From Hormiphora californensis (taxonomy: Eukaryota > Ctenophora > Tentaculata > Cydippida > Pleurobrachiidae): DNA of 64,000 nt. Every line of letters starts with the position of its first letter. Positions within the stretch are counted from its first letter, which is position 1. Positions 20,827 through 32,084 of the stretch are shown in pieces. Made by a program: the position numbers and the translations under genes. The notes beneath the pieces are model-generated. The model saw only the letters and a list, made by a program, of their open reading frames with translations, was not told the DNA's origin and searched no databases. The stretch lies in the NCBI GenBank assembly GCA_020137815.1, contig CM035362.1, positions 4,502,008-4,566,007 on the forward strand, written 5' to 3'.

Positions 20827-22981
20827 CATGGAAGATGGCGGCCACGCCTATGTCCAATGTATTACAGAGATTGTTCTAGGCGTGTTCGAAAAGCATTCTA
20901 AACGGAAGGTTTTTAGCAATTTAAAGAAGAGGGATCCCTATCTGAAACGATTGAAAAGGAGACAGAAAAAGTTGAACTCCCGGTTAAAACTTGCTAGGGA
21001 GAGATGTTCCTACCAGTCCCTGATTGATAAGCTTAACCGTAAAATTGAGAAGACTGGTGATAGGATAAAGGTTCACCTCCTTGGGCTTCTGGAAGGAAGA
21101 GAGAGAAAGGCTATTGACACTATCAAATGTAATCCACGGTTTTTCTGGTCATTTGTGAACAAGCATCGGAAAATCAAGTCTAGTGTGGCCCCACTCCTAA
21201 GACCTGATGGCACAGTGACCGACGATCCCCTGGAGAAATCGAACATTCTTCAGTCACAGTATGTGGGGGTATTCAGCGATCCTGCTAAGTGTTCGGCCGA
21301 GGAGGCTACTAAGGATATTCCTTCTACGACCATCACACTGGACAATCTTGACTTTACTCCCGGCTGTATTGAGGATGCATTGGCTGAGTTAGATCCTTAC
21401 GCTGGAGCACCACCAGGGGACATACCAGCGGTTATACTGTCCAAGTGCCGGAAGCAGTTGGCATACCCCTTATGGTTACTTTGGGATTGTTCTTTCCATG
21501 AGGGTGTCGTACCAACATGCCTTAAACGCCAATTTATAACACCCGTGTTTAAGAAAGGATCCAAAATGGAGGCTAAAAATTATCGGCCTGTCGCACTCAC
21601 CTCCCACATGATTAAAACATTTGAGAGAGTTGTAAGAAACAAAGTTGTCGATCATCTGGAGGGAAATGGGCTCTTCAACGATGGCCAGCATGGTTTCCGG
21701 AGGAACAGAAGCTGCTTGACTCAACTCTTAAACCACTACGATAATGTCATGAGAGAACTAAATAACGGACACGAAGTGGATGTTGTGTATTTAGACATGG
21801 AGAAGGCTTTTGACAAAGTCGATGTCAAGGTCTTGATGGCAAAATTGGAAAAATACGGTATTCGGGGACAGCTACACCGTTGGATCTACAACTTCCTTTC
21901 AGAAAGAGTACAAACAGTGATGGTAGATGGTGCTCAGTCTCGGGAGGAATTGGTCATCAGTGGTGTCCCACAGGGTACAGTTATTGGTCCCTTGTTGTTT
22001 TTAGTCTATATGATAGACATAGAGACACTTCTTTCTGGCACAGTCCTCACCTTCGCAGACGATTCCAAGCTGTGGAAGGCAATCAAGTCATTGGATGATA
22101 GAGAGGATCTCCAGAAAAGTTTAGCTGTGTTTGCACGTTGGGCGACAGATAACAACATGTCCCTACACCAGGACAAATTTGAAGTTATGAACTATACTCT
22201 TCGCTCCACCCAACTGTTAAGAGAGCTGCCATTCTCCAATGAAAACTACTCCTACAGTGGGCCTGGAGGTGAAACGATATCCCCTAGCGAATCTGTCAAA
22301 GACCTAGGAGTCCTTGTTTCAACAAACTGTGCATGGTCGGAGCATATCGGCAGCATCACGACAAAGGCTCGTCGAATGAGTGGCTGGGCACTTAGTGTGT
22401 TTCGGGATAGATCGGATGACACCATGCTAACCCTACTCAAATCCATGGTCAGACCCCAGGTTGAATACTGTTGTCCCCTATGGAACCCTGTCAAAAAATC
22501 AGACATTGCCCTGGTTGAGGAGGCACAGAGACAATTCACCCGCAGGATCGCGAGCTGTTCGGGCATGAATTACTGGGACAGACTCCATCACCTCAAAATC
22601 CTGTCCCTTCAACGGCGCCGAGAGCGATATATAATTATCCACGTCTGGAAGGTCTTGCATAAGGTGGTACCAAACAGTACGAGTCTCTTGTTTACAGAGC
22701 ACCCACGCCTTGGCACCAGAGCGGTAATCCCTCGGTATAACTACTTGGCCCAAAAATCCATCTCTAGCCCCTATGACTCATCATTCGGCGTAAAAGGAGC
22801 TCAGTTGTGGAATGCAGTGCCTCGGGTAGTGAGATCTTCAGCTTCCCTACTCGAGCTAAAGCAGTCGCTCGGTAAATATCTGTCCACCATCCCTGACCAG
22901 CCACCGGTTCGGGGGTATAGTGTTCAGCACAGTAACTCCCTGTTGGATTGGAGAAACGATCCGAGTGTTTTCAGAGAGTAA
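20744..22981 (+). CDS. LINE ORF2, reverse transcriptase part (745 aa)
   Basis: Non-LTR reverse transcriptase. Fingers motif FITPVFKKGS...NYRPVALTS, then QHGFRRNRSCLTQLL, then motif A VVYLDMEKAFDKVD, then SGVPQGTVIGPLLFL, then catalytic FADDSKLW (motif C), then a C-terminal thumb-like region. All key Asp residues are intact, so this copy may be young. The frame is +1 relative to the endonuclease part. No RNase H is evident. Confidence 0.9.
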   Translation: MITTMLTSLEHVMELEAINWDEHLAPYDMEDGGHAYVQCITEIVLGVFEKHSKRKVFSNLKKRDPYLKRLKRRQKKLNSRLKLARERCSYQSLIDKLNRKIEKTGDRIKVHLLGLLEGRERKAIDTIKCNPRFFWSFVNKHRKIKSSVAPLLRPDGTVTDDPLEKSNILQSQYVGVFSDPAKCSAEEATKDIPSTTITLDNLDFTPGCIEDALAELDPYAGAPPGDIPAVILSKCRKQLAYPLWLLWDCSFHEGVVPTCLKRQFITPVFKKGSKMEAKNYRPVALTSHMIKTFERVVRNKVVDHLEGNGLFNDGQHGFRRNRSCLTQLLNHYDNVMRELNNGHEVDVVYLDMEKAFDKVDVKVLMAKLEKYGIRGQLHRWIYNFLSERVQTVMVDGAQSREELVISGVPQGTVIGPLLFLVYMIDIETLLSGTVLTFADDSKLWKAIKSLDDREDLQKSLAVFARWATDNNMSLHQDKFEVMNYTLRSTQLLRELPFSNENYSYSGPGGETISPSESVKDLGVLVSTNCAWSEHIGSITTKARRMSGWALSVFRDRSDDTMLTLLKSMVRPQVEYCCPLWNPVKKSDIALVEEAQRQFTRRIASCSGMNYWDRLHHLKILSLQRRRERYIIIHVWKVLHKVVPNSTSLLFTEHPRLGTRAVIPRYNYLAQKSISSPYDSSFGVKGAQLWNAVPRVVRSSASLLELKQSLGKYLSTIPDQPPVRGYSVQHSNSLLDWRNDPSVFRE

Positions 22982-23399
22982 ATCATTCAGGGGTGTTTTG
23001 CTTTTCTATGTTGTTTGGCTGCCCATTAAAACCCGACTCCTTTTGGTGTCTGAGTGTTAGCTCCTTTTGAGCTGAAACTTTGTGTACAATGCTTAATTTA
23101 TTTATGAATGTTTATGAATGTTTAATTTTTTTATTTTACCGCACTCGATTTTGCGGAGTTTAGTTCATATCTCTTGTTCCTGATAAGATAGAGACCTGAA
23201 ACCGGTTGCATTTGAAAGCTGTTATCTTCCTCTTTCCAACGATACCAAAACGATTTCTGTACTTTATCTGGAACCGGAGATATGATTGATTATGTATTCC
23301 CCCCCTAGCGCGGTATTCCCTCCAGGCCCCTTATATTATATTATAAGGGGCCTGCAACGTATGCCAAAGTTTGGATTGATCTGGAACAAGGTAACGTTT

Positions 23400-24165
23400 T
23401 GCCTTTGAGAGTTTGAGAGTCTGGGGGGAGACACACTGAAGTTGGTCGCGCGCGTTCAACTCTCAACCTCGCGACACACACTGAAGTTTTGCGGTTTGAA
23501 GTTTCGCGGAAAAGTTCGAAGTCCACGACTCCACCACCCATTGCAATGTGTGATTTTACTGACTGACTTTTTATTTATAATATTTATTGTTTATTTGAGT
23601 GAGTGATTTTAAGATTTATTTATTACTAACCCCAACACCGGGGGCAAATGATCGAACCCAATGTGAATGAGACTCATCGCGATTAACTCTTCATACGGTT
23701 ACCCCCTTTCTCTCTTCGGCAGCTTCTCTTCGGCTGTTGGAAAGTGATGCCAATCGGTGTTGGGGTTAGTGAATTTTAAAAGAAAAAAAAAAGAAAAGTT
23801 CGAAGTTTCGCGAAAACCCATTTTCGGCTGAGAAATCATTTGTAAGATGCTAGTTTATTTACTGGTACATCTCTCGAGGAGTCCTTTATCAATACCGGAT
23901 CAATTTCACCGTTTTTAAAATTTTTGGTGAATTGGGACAGCTGTGACCGGATTAGCCAAAAATTTCAAAAACGGTGAAATTTACTCAGTATGGATAAAGG
24001 ACACCTCGAGAGATGTACCAGTAAATAAGTTAGCCTCTTACAAACGATTTTTCAGCCGAAATTGGGTTTTCGCAAGACTTCGAACTTCGAACTTCAGTGT
24101 GTGTCGCGAGGTTGAGATTTGAACGAGCGCGCTCAACTTCAGTGTGTCTCCCCCCTATCTTGAGT
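23400..24165. repeat. large fold-back with nested TIR element
   Basis: Inner arms (23800-23930 and 23945-24075) mirror each other: 'tttactggtacatctctcga' against 'tcgagagatgtaccagtaaa'. The outer arms also match inversely (cgcgacacacactgaagt at 23470; acttcagtgtgtgtcgcg at 24092). The left arm is longer because a small element (23626-23770) has inserted. No coding content. Confidence 0.8.
23626..23770. mobile_element. about 145-bp TIR element (MITE)
   Basis: Inverted ends ACTAACCCCAACACCG / CGGTGTTGGGGTTAGT bound a short non-coding body. It is nested in the left arm of the surrounding fold-back. Superfamily unknown. Confidence 0.7.
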
Positions 24166-24167
24166 TT

Positions 24168-24435
24168 GGTTTGATCTGGAACAAGGTAACGTTTTGTCGT
24201 TTTGCCTTTGAGAGTATCTTGAGTTTGGTTTGATCTGGAACAAGGTAACGTTTTGCCTCTGAGAGATTCTTGAGTTTGGTTTGATTTAGAACAAGGTAAC
24301 GTTTTGCCTCTGAGAGTATCTTGAGTTTGGTTTGATTTGGAACAAGGTAACGTTTTGCCTTTGAGAGATTCTTGAGTTTGGTTTGATTTGGAACAAGGTA
24401 ACGTTTTGCCTTTGAGAGATTCTTGAGTTTGGGTC
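24168..24435. repeat. about 60-bp tandem array, five units
   Basis: Units of 'cttgagtttggtttgatctg' plus 'gaacaaggtaacgttttgcc' plus 'tctgagagatt'. Single diverged units lie at 23363 and 18040. The array is open on the minus strand in several frames, which gives artefactual repetitive ORFs. I see no gene in 23130-25560. Confidence 0.85.
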
Positions 24436-25059
24436 TGGAATCCCGATGTATAGGTACCGTGTTTTGAGTGGCCAATTACATTTAAAATATAAACTGTACA
24501 ATCTGTGAACAGACAATACGGACAGATGAATTTACAGCATTTTGATGAATGATTCGTACCGTTATGTTGTAAGCTCTTGCACGCGATAAGCAACTTAGTG
24601 CACCAAAACACAACGATTGTCTCTGTAGTGTGCTGTTTAGCAATGTCCGCTATATTGGGAGTGGTGGGTGGGGAGGGCAGTTGTGGGTGGGACGATGGAT
24701 AATAATTATCGACCAAAATGCAGCTATAATTTAGTGATGAGACTAGGCCAGGCCCGAGACACTATTCAGTGGTAACTGGGAGGTCATGTGTGCTGGAAAT
24801 GAGAACTTGAAACAGATTTGTGTTGCATTTTAGTGAGAAGAAGAGGCCTAATTGGTGTCTGAGACTAGCGAAAGTGAAACGAGTTACAATGCAACAAGAG
24901 AGTAATCGAGTTTTTGTGTTATTAGTTGGTCAATTCAGTATTCAATGAAATATCAGTTTCAGAGAGGGTGGAGGGAGCTGCTGGCAGGGTTGACCAAGAA
25001 CCATGGCTGAGGCAATTTATCTGAGCAATTGTAAAATGAGTTGTAAAATATGAGGTTGA

Positions 25060-25365
25060 GGTGGATGAGACGCTCGCCACTGGCTATAATATACAGTTGG
25101 ACCCCGATTTAGGGACACCCTCGGGGGAAAGGTTCTTGTCCACTAAATCGGGGTGTCCACTAAATCGGGGTCAAATAAGGTTAATTTCCTATATCGGGGG
25201 AAAAAATCCTGTCCCTAAATCGGGGTGCCACTAAATCGAGGGCCCCTAAATCGGGGTCCGACTGTAATAGAAACGAGACAATGCAATAAAATCTTTTTTT
25301 AACAATGGAGCTGTAAAATTTCATTGTGGTTTGAATTTTAGTAAAGGCACTATGCAGCTTAGCTC
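25060..25365. repeat. segment shared inversely with 31925-32100
   Basis: 'acgctcgccactggctataa' and 'aacaatggagctgtaaaatttcattgtgg' recur as reverse complement at 31930-32100. The left copy carries a pogo-like MITE at the TA; the right copy carries a different 60-bp insert there. The two copies bracket the GPCR gene. Confidence 0.75.
25092..25266. mobile_element. pogo/Tigger-like MITE, complete
   Basis: TACAGTTGGACCCCGATTTA ... GGGGTCCGACTGTA, about 175 bp. The paralogous segment near 32070 lacks it, so it acts as an occupied site next to an empty TA site. Confidence 0.75.
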
Positions 25366-25430
25366 TTCTAGAAGCACAAGACAAAAGAAAAGAAACAATA
25401 ATATCAAAACAAAGTTTGTGATACGTACTA

Positions 25431-25486
25431 AAATTCAGCGTTATATTCTTTGTGAAGGCTTTACAAAGAATATAACGCTGATTTGC
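25431..25486. repeat. near-perfect hairpin upstream of the GPCR
   Basis: 'tcagcgttatattctttgt' pairs with 'acaaagaatataacgctga' around a nine-base loop. It lies about 90 bp upstream of the CCAAT/TATA pair. Small MITE or structural element. Confidence 0.7.
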
Positions 25487-25522
25487 GATTGGACATCAAA
25501 ATTATACGTTGTTTTATTTTGA

Positions 25523-25577
25523 CCAATCACAGCCCTCGGAAATTTTTGACTCTTGTACGCTCCCACAGTATATATAA
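25523..25577 (+). promoter_or_regulatory. CCAAT and TATA boxes of the GPCR gene
   Basis: CCAAT at 25523-25527 and TATATATAA at 25569-25577 lie about 100 and 52 bp before the ATG at 25629. The spacing fits a TATA promoter with a very short 5' leader. Confidence 0.5.
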
Positions 25578-25628
25578 CAATTTATAAAAGCATAAAATAC
25601 TATAATTTCGATATTTGTGCATTATATA

Positions 25629-28600
25629 ATGCGTCTTACTAGATGCATTCTAGCAATATTGTTTCGACTTATGGCTGGCAATGAATTTTATTCGAGGACC
25701 AAACCGCCCATGGTATTTCGAGAGCATACTGTCAACAAGCCTATCCTGGACTTCACCCTATACCCAGACACCGAATGTCAGGTTGTTGCTGACCAGGAAA
25801 ACTTCCTACGCATGGAATGCCAGGTAGATGGGAGTCCCTACACACAGTGCCCTTTCACCCCGGATCTCTATTATAGAATTCAGAGGGGATCGTGCACAAA
25901 GCAAACAATAATAAGCACGCCCTGCCCTGGTGATTGGAGTTCCTATCAAATGTGTGGACTCAGTGGATGTGTGAAGCAGACTAAGATAGTGTACGGTAAA
26001 GAAATGCTGCCCGGTGTGCCTCTGTGTACGTACCATGCCTGTCGATATGTAAGCTATGGCTATGGTGTCAATAAATTGGTGTGGGGGACACCACTGTATT
26101 TCAGCTTGTGTGACGGATTTTCCGCCTGTGAAAACAAGATCGGTAACTTGGCAGCTGATGAGGCTGACTGTTTGTTGAAAGATATGGATGATTTTAACTG
26201 CACAAGACCATTCAACAAGGCTACATCACGTAGAGTTAGAGAAGAATATGTCGCAATGAACGAAGTATGTGATGGTAAGTGCGACTGTGCGTCTTGTTCA
26301 GAAGAGGCCGAATGTTACGGCAGAAGTTTGGGCATATTTTGTAGATTGGGTCCATTTCGAAGATTAGTTTATATCCCACCGAGGAATATCTGTGATGGAC
26401 GAAAACATTGCAACAACGGCCAGGATGAAGTATTATGTGCAAATGCAACGGAGAGCTGTCATACCATAAACTTTTTCGATCTAGATCAACTGAAGCAGCC
26501 TCTGACACCTAGGAGCAAGTGCGGGCCCATTGCTAAGGACAAGAGTTTACGGAAATGTACCGATTACAGGGATCAGATGAATTGCACCATTTTAGCTGAG
26601 TGGAGCCCTTATAGTAGCTCGCCGCTGCTGTGCCTAGTGGACGGTTATCCAACCACAATTTCAGCAAGGGTAGTGTGCGGGATTAATGTTAAATTATGTG
26701 ATGATGGAATTGATCAGGAGTGCGTCACTCTCAACTCTCTCTGTACCATCCATAAGCACCAGCAATGCGATGGTATCGCCGACTGTGGAAGTAAAGCGGA
26801 TGAGGGAGGTGAGGTATGCAGCGTTCCTACAGCAGACAAAGAGAAGTGCATTCGGAGATATGCAACTGGGGTAATGGTGAAACCGCTAGTCCTTCCCGAT
26901 GCGTGGGTACTAGATGGAGTTGCTGACTGTAGAAACGGGCTTGATGAGGACATCAGCATTTGGTTTGAGGTCTGTGGACTAGGAACGGCCGTGGTACATT
27001 CCCTGAAGTTTCATAACTGCACTGGTACTGTGCTACTAAAGTGTCCAGGAAACCCACACTCTCTCCTTAGCTTGAACCGCACCTGTACTGATAGCTCATA
27101 CTGTGATAGAAGTATCTGTCTCCTGTCTAGGAGGAACAACAAGCTTGCTTCACAAGTAACAGTTTTATCTCAACATCACCTTGCCATTGCTTTCTGTTTA
27201 ATGGGCTTAGAATCGATCCAAGCACAGATATCTCCTTGCTCGACGATACAATTTCATATCGGGGCACCTGCACTCTACACCTCTAGCCTGCAGTTGACAA
27301 TGCCAGTATTTGGTTTAGATGAATGTAAAAGCATATTTGGCCAGTTTTATGTGTATCTAGCATGCACCGGAAGGTGTGGGGTACCCTGTCCCGTTCAACC
27401 CTTGTTAGAGAGCTCATGTGCCTCGTCTCATCCTCGCCGTTACTTCACAATCAACACAAGGCACCAGTTGACACGAGTTGTATCACACAATGGGACCTAC
27501 TCGAATGATGTTTTTAGTTGTTCAAACCTTCGCTGTGTACCCTACTCCATGGTATGTGATTTGGTGGACGATTGTGGCGACCAGAGTGATGAGATACAAT
27601 GCAAGAACCATTTCCAATGCCGAACAAACAACCAGTTCGTTGCCAGTTCCAGGCGTTGTGACGGTGTCTTTGACTGCCAAGACTTTTCCGATGAATGCAA
27701 TGAAGAATGTACCACAGAGGTCAAGATTCTGCCGAATGCAGTACTTAAGACGGCTGCATGGACACTTGGTTCAACGGCCACTGGACTCAACTTATTGGTT
27801 CTTTTTCAAGGATTTACTGAATTCAGTAGCTTGAAAACTAATGGCGGACGAAAAAACAAGGCCTTCACGATGGTAATCTCACTTGGCGATTTTCTTCAAG
27901 GATTGTATCTCCTCTGTGCGGCTATCGGAGATTCTTTTTTCAACAAGAGCACATGTTACTCTCAGTTTGAGTGGCTAACCAACCTCTACTGTGAAGTGCT
28001 TGGTGTTTTGTCGACCATTGGCTCACTGATTTCACTCTACTCGATGGCAATCCTAAGTATAATTAAGCTCAAAGGTGTGGCAAGTACGAAAATTCCACAG
28101 CCAACAAGCTTGAGTAGGAGGTTCGTTTGCTCAGCTACTGGGGGGAATAGTGGCACTAATCCTGACAGCTACGTTAGTAGCAGTTATCCCCACGTTTACC
28201 TTTCTCAAGGACTTCTTTGTGCAAAGAGTTGTATACGAGGACAACAACTTGTTCGTTGGTTCCATTGACAAAGAAACAAGCAACAAGATCTTGCAGGAGT
28301 ACTATGGGCGGTTTAGAGAAGGAGAATACGGTTGGGACACCATGAAGTACCTAGTTGAGGACATGTTTAATAGCACTGGTCCCCAGGTCAAGAGTCTTGG
28401 ATTCTACGGAAGCAGTGGCATTTGCCTCTTCAACTTCTTTGTCCGGGCGGACAACCCCCACATTTGGTTCGTGGGAGCTGTCCAGATTAGCAATCTTATC
28501 TGTGTTATTGTGATCGCAGTGTGCTATTTGGTAGTTAACATCGTAGCCCTAAAATCGAGCCGAGCTGCAGGTGGAGAGAATAACGACGCTCTCACAAAGA

Positions 28601-28893
28601 GAAATAGGAAGTTACAACGTAAGATTGCGGTGATTGTTTCCACCGACATCATCAACTGGATTCCCTTTATGGTACTTTGTGTAATGCACTACACTCAGTA
28701 CTTTGACTTCTCTCACATCTACCGGTACTTCTCGATCCTGTTCCTTCCGTGTAATTCCATTGTCAATCCGATACTGATTAATTATGATATTTTTGTTGCC
28801 GCTTGGAAGGATGGAGTCCAGTATCTACGGAGTCTTTTGGAAACATCCCGTGAAGAAGGGATAGAAATTGAGATGACCAACAGGGTTGAGTAA
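25629..28893 (+). CDS. LDLa-repeat rhodopsin-type GPCR (RXFP/LGR-like), single frame break
   Basis: An intronless gene for a receptor with a large Cys-rich ectodomain of about 700 residues and seven membrane helices. The start MRLTRCILAILFRL looks like a short signal peptide. LDLa motifs: EVCDGKCDCASC, ICDGRKHCNNGQDE, QCDGIADCGSKADE, MVCDLVDDCGDQSDE and RRCDGVFDCQDFSDE. TM1 starts near 27745 (TGLNLLVLFQ), TM2 is FTMVISLGDFLQGLYLL, and TM6 has STDIINWIPFMVL. TM7 has LPCNSIVNPILI, a variant of NPxxY. TM6-TM7 resemble relaxin/glycoprotein-hormone receptors. The frame changes at a six-G run (28140-28145); reading one G fewer joins TM3/loop (RRFVCSATGG) smoothly to TM4 (IVALILTATLVAV). It could be an assembly error, a recent pseudogene, or +1 decoding. 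The ligand is unknown. Confidence 0.85.
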
Positions 28894-29220
28894 AAGTAAT
28901 ATTTGGACTATATGGACATAATATGTTGATGAATCTGTAGAATAGTATTCAAGACAGGTGCTTTAAGTTCCGCTTAGTTTTGCCTAGCTACTCTTTGAAA
29001 ACGATAGACAATGATAGCTAGACTCTGTTTCGTGCGCCCCGTGGAGGGTTAGAACATAACAAGCTTAGTTATAGAATACGTGTGATGTTGCATTTCTTGA
29101 TATTATACATATTTCAATTGAAGATTGCTTGTTGTAACTTTTAACCGAATTTTTTAGCTATTGTACATAAAATATTGAATCACACTCAACATACACGGCC
29201 CTTCTTGCAGACTCAAGAAA

Positions 29221-29226
29221 AATAAA
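29221..29226 (+). terminator. polyadenylation signal AATAAA for the GPCR gene
   Basis: AATAAA lies about 330 bp after the stop codon, in an AT-rich 3' flank, just before a MITE. Confidence 0.4.
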
Positions 29227-29305
29227 GAATGACTGTAAGTTGAGAACATCAATCATGCTGCCAGACCAAGCCCAAGGAACCGAAACAAAACCCCAAAACA
29301 CAGAG

Positions 29306-29363
29306 GTTTATTCTCCCGGTAAATCACTAAATCGGGGTTCCGGTAAATCGGGGTCCGACTGTA
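29306..29363. mobile_element. pogo/Tigger-like MITE, right-end fragment
   Basis: 'ctcccggtaaatc' followed by GTAAATCGGGGTCCGACTGTA. The left end is missing. Confidence 0.6.
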
Positions 29364-29739
29364 TATTGAATACATTCTGCTGGTATGGCATGATTGATAC
29401 ATTATATGTTGTGTATGTGAAGAAACAACTGAAGTTTGGTCAAACCCAATTGAAATGAATTTTAGTCCCAAAAAATTGGCAATGCCATGTTCGCTTATAG
29501 ACAAGGAAAACACGAAATATGTTGGTACTGGAAAATATATTAACCGCTTACCATAACATTAAAGAGCTCGATCCACTGCGGTAATACATTTGACGATGAA
29601 TGTATTCTTTTCACCAGTGTCATCCTGTACCATTCGCTAAATGTAGAAACATCAAGACGTGTCGTATACACTTAAAAACATTATACATAGAACAAATCCT
29701 TGTGTTTTAGTAGCACTAAATTACGCGGAATTGTGTGCC

Positions 29740-29965
29740 ACACGTTTCCTGAAAACGTGTCAATGAAGTGGTTTATAAAGGAGCAGTTTGTTGTTGTGTG
29801 CACGGCTCTAGTTGCTACACGTTGCCCCTCGCAACTGAAACGGGACATCTTTGCCGATCTTGCTATACATAGTAGTATAGTATAGTATAGGCACTATGTC
29901 CGTAACAGATTTCTAAACCCCTATGCCTTTTTGCAAAAGGCATCTGGGTGAAGGCCTTCACTTGC
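29740..29965. repeat. interspersed repeat shared with 48265-48510
   Basis: Both copies contain 'ataaaggagca', 'gttgttgtgtgc.cggctcta' and 'gttgctac', then a palindromic 'ggcatc.gggtga' block with inverted 'aaaggcat' words. The right part forms a hairpin. Non-coding element of unknown type. Confidence 0.6.
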
Positions 29966-30043
29966 ACTCGTTACGATATGGGTTGGTTGATGGCCTGTTT
30001 ACAGGTGCGCACTGTCAAAAAAATTACGCTGCACTAAAATGGC

Positions 30044-31819
30044 TATAGAGGCTACAACAAAACTAAGAGCTTGAGCCCCGTACCATTGTTACCATGGCGA
30101 CGAAAGGGGGTCTACAGGATAATGAGGTGATGATAATCACCGCGGTGCTCAAGCTCCTCAAAGTTTTTAAAACTTTCCCATGGCCGTTATGTTGCACAAT
30201 AGTATTGTTATGGCTTCGGTTAGAGATCCTGTCATTGGTTAAAACAGGGTCATGTGACATTACATGTGATTCATTTTGCCCAATAGAACCACTCTATTTT
30301 ATATTCCCCAGGGAATTCATCATGTCATTTTAGGGACACTACAGCCTACTCCACCACCCCGTGTGCAAAGATCAGGCCAAAATTTGGCTAAAAAGGCAAC
30401 TAATTGATATCAACTAATTGGTATCAAAGCAAAAACCACTTTACGCGACTAATTTTGATATACTGAATAACGTGAGCAACTTTTTGTGGTGGGAAAAGTG
30501 CCTTAATTGGGCATAATTGGGTCTAATTGACCAGAGTTACAATTGTTTTCCCGTAAAAGCTATGTTAGGGCTCTTACCCCAACAATTTGGATGCGCTGAA
30601 TCGCATGAGTAAGTTTTATAAGCTCTCACAGGTCGAAAAAGTGCCCTAATTGGGCATAATTGGGTCAGATTGGCCAATTTAAAGGGATATTGACGTTTTT
30701 AAAACAATTGCTTTTATTTTATTCTTTACCCTTTCAAGGTGGCAAATATATATATTTCTTACTTCAAATGTTTTACACATCAATTATACATGTCATAGGG
30801 TATAATAATGGTGACAATAATTAGTGGCTAAGAGTGAAAACTTATTGATTTGTTTATTTTGTCGATTTTTTCTATTTTAACCTATCCTATTCCTGCGATA
30901 GATTAAATATCATACATAACATGATGATAATATGAGTGATTCTCAAAACTCATTAAGAAGGGTGAAACATTACACCCCCATATCTACTCACTGAAGGGGG
31001 AGGTGCTGAGAGCTGTTGTGACAAAGAGACAGTGAGTTTATTACCTTCAATGAACACATTCATCTTTTTGTTTATGATGAAAATTGAAAACGTCTTTAAT
31101 TGCTCGGACATTCGATTCAGCGTATCAAAATCAGTAGGGGCAGTGCTCTCTAATGACAAGCGTTTCCAGGACAAAAATGATAATTTCAGTCAATTTGACC
31201 CAGTTATGCCCAATTTGGGCACTTTTTCGACCTCTGAGAGCTTATAAAACTTACTCATGCGATTCAGCGCATCCAAATTAGTGGGGTAAGAGCCCTAACA
31301 TAGCTTTTACGGGAAAACAATTGTAACTCTGGTCAATTAGACCCAATTATGCCCAATTAAGGCACTTTTCCCACCACAAAAAGTTGCTCACGTTATTCAG
31401 TATATCAAAATTAGTCGCTTAAAGTGGTTTTTGCTTTGATACCAATTAGTTGATATCAATTAGTTGCCTTTTTAGCCAAATTTTGGCCTGATCTTTGCAC
31501 ACGGGGTGGTGGAGTAGGCTGTAGTGTCCCTAAAATGACATGATGAAGTCCCTGGGGAATATAAAATAGAGTGGTTCTATTGGGCAAAATGAATCACATG
31601 TAATGTCACATGACCCCGTTTTAACCAATGACAGGATCTCTAACCGAAGCCATAACAATACTATTGTGCAACATAACGGCCATGGGAAAGTTTTAAAAAC
31701 TTTGAGGAGCTTGAGCACCGCGGTGATTATCATCACCTCATTATCCTGTAGACCCCCTTTCGTCGCCATGGTAACAATGGTACGGGGCTCAAGCTCTTAG
31801 TTTTGTTGTAGCCTCTATA
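30044..31819. repeat. very large near-perfect inverted repeat (arms about 640 bp, loop about 480 bp)
   Basis: The left arm (30044-30690) is the reverse complement of the right arm (31172-31819), with centre of symmetry near 30932 throughout, so there is almost no net indel between arms. 'ctaagagcttgagccccgta' at 30063 mirrors 'tacggggctcaagctcttag' at 31781. The same 79-codon open frame occurs in both arms with a single visible change (Glu/Asp), simply because the arms match. The loop is unrelated sequence. Likely a long fold-back transposon. Confidence 0.9.
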
Positions 31820-31853
31820 ACCGCCAAACAACTCAACCGCCAAACAACTCAAT

Positions 31854-31897
31854 CGTTTCTACGGTGGTAGAGAGTGCGTTCTACCACCGTAGAAACG
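31854..31897. repeat. perfect 18-bp hairpin
   Basis: CGTTTCTACGGTGGTAGA pairs with TCTACCACCGTAGAAACG around gagtgcgt, immediately outside the large inverted repeat. 'aaccgccaaacaactca' is also tandemly repeated just before it. Confidence 0.8.
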
Positions 31898-32084
31898 ATG
31901 GTGTAAACGATGGTGTAAACGTTAGAGCTAAGCTGCATGGTGCCTTTAGTAAACCACAATGAAATTTTACAGCTCCATTGTTAAAAAAAGATTTTATTGT
32001 ATTGTCTCGTTTCTATTTGTTTTGTTCAAACGGGGTGCGGGGAGGGAGGGTCGAACAAGGCAAGTTTCTATATTATAGCCAGTG

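Larger units (their letters stand above)
18674..23130 (+). mobile_element. CR1/L2-like non-LTR retrotransposon (LINE)
   Basis: ORF1 (zinc fingers) is followed by ORF2 with an apurinic-type endonuclease and then a reverse transcriptase, the order of CR1/L2/Jockey-clade LINEs. A short 3' UTR ends in a tandem TTTATGAATG / TTTATGAATG near 23098-23125, reminiscent of the short terminal repeats of CR1 tails. The 5' boundary is not defined. The element is nearly intact; the only break I see is a frame change between the EN and RT parts of ORF2. Confidence 0.85.

Noticed and set aside
24030-24716. 228-codon minus-strand ORF with repeated KGKTLPCSKSNQTQ-like units
   Set aside because: It coincides with a 60-bp tandem array that is open in three overlapping frames. 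No start context, splice signals or known domain; more likely non-coding satellite DNA.
30094-31769. A 79-codon ORF conserved twice, which looks like a conserved small protein
   Set aside because: The two ORFs lie in the arms of one inverted repeat and match because the arms match. The opposite strand is equally open, and there is no codon-biased change pattern.
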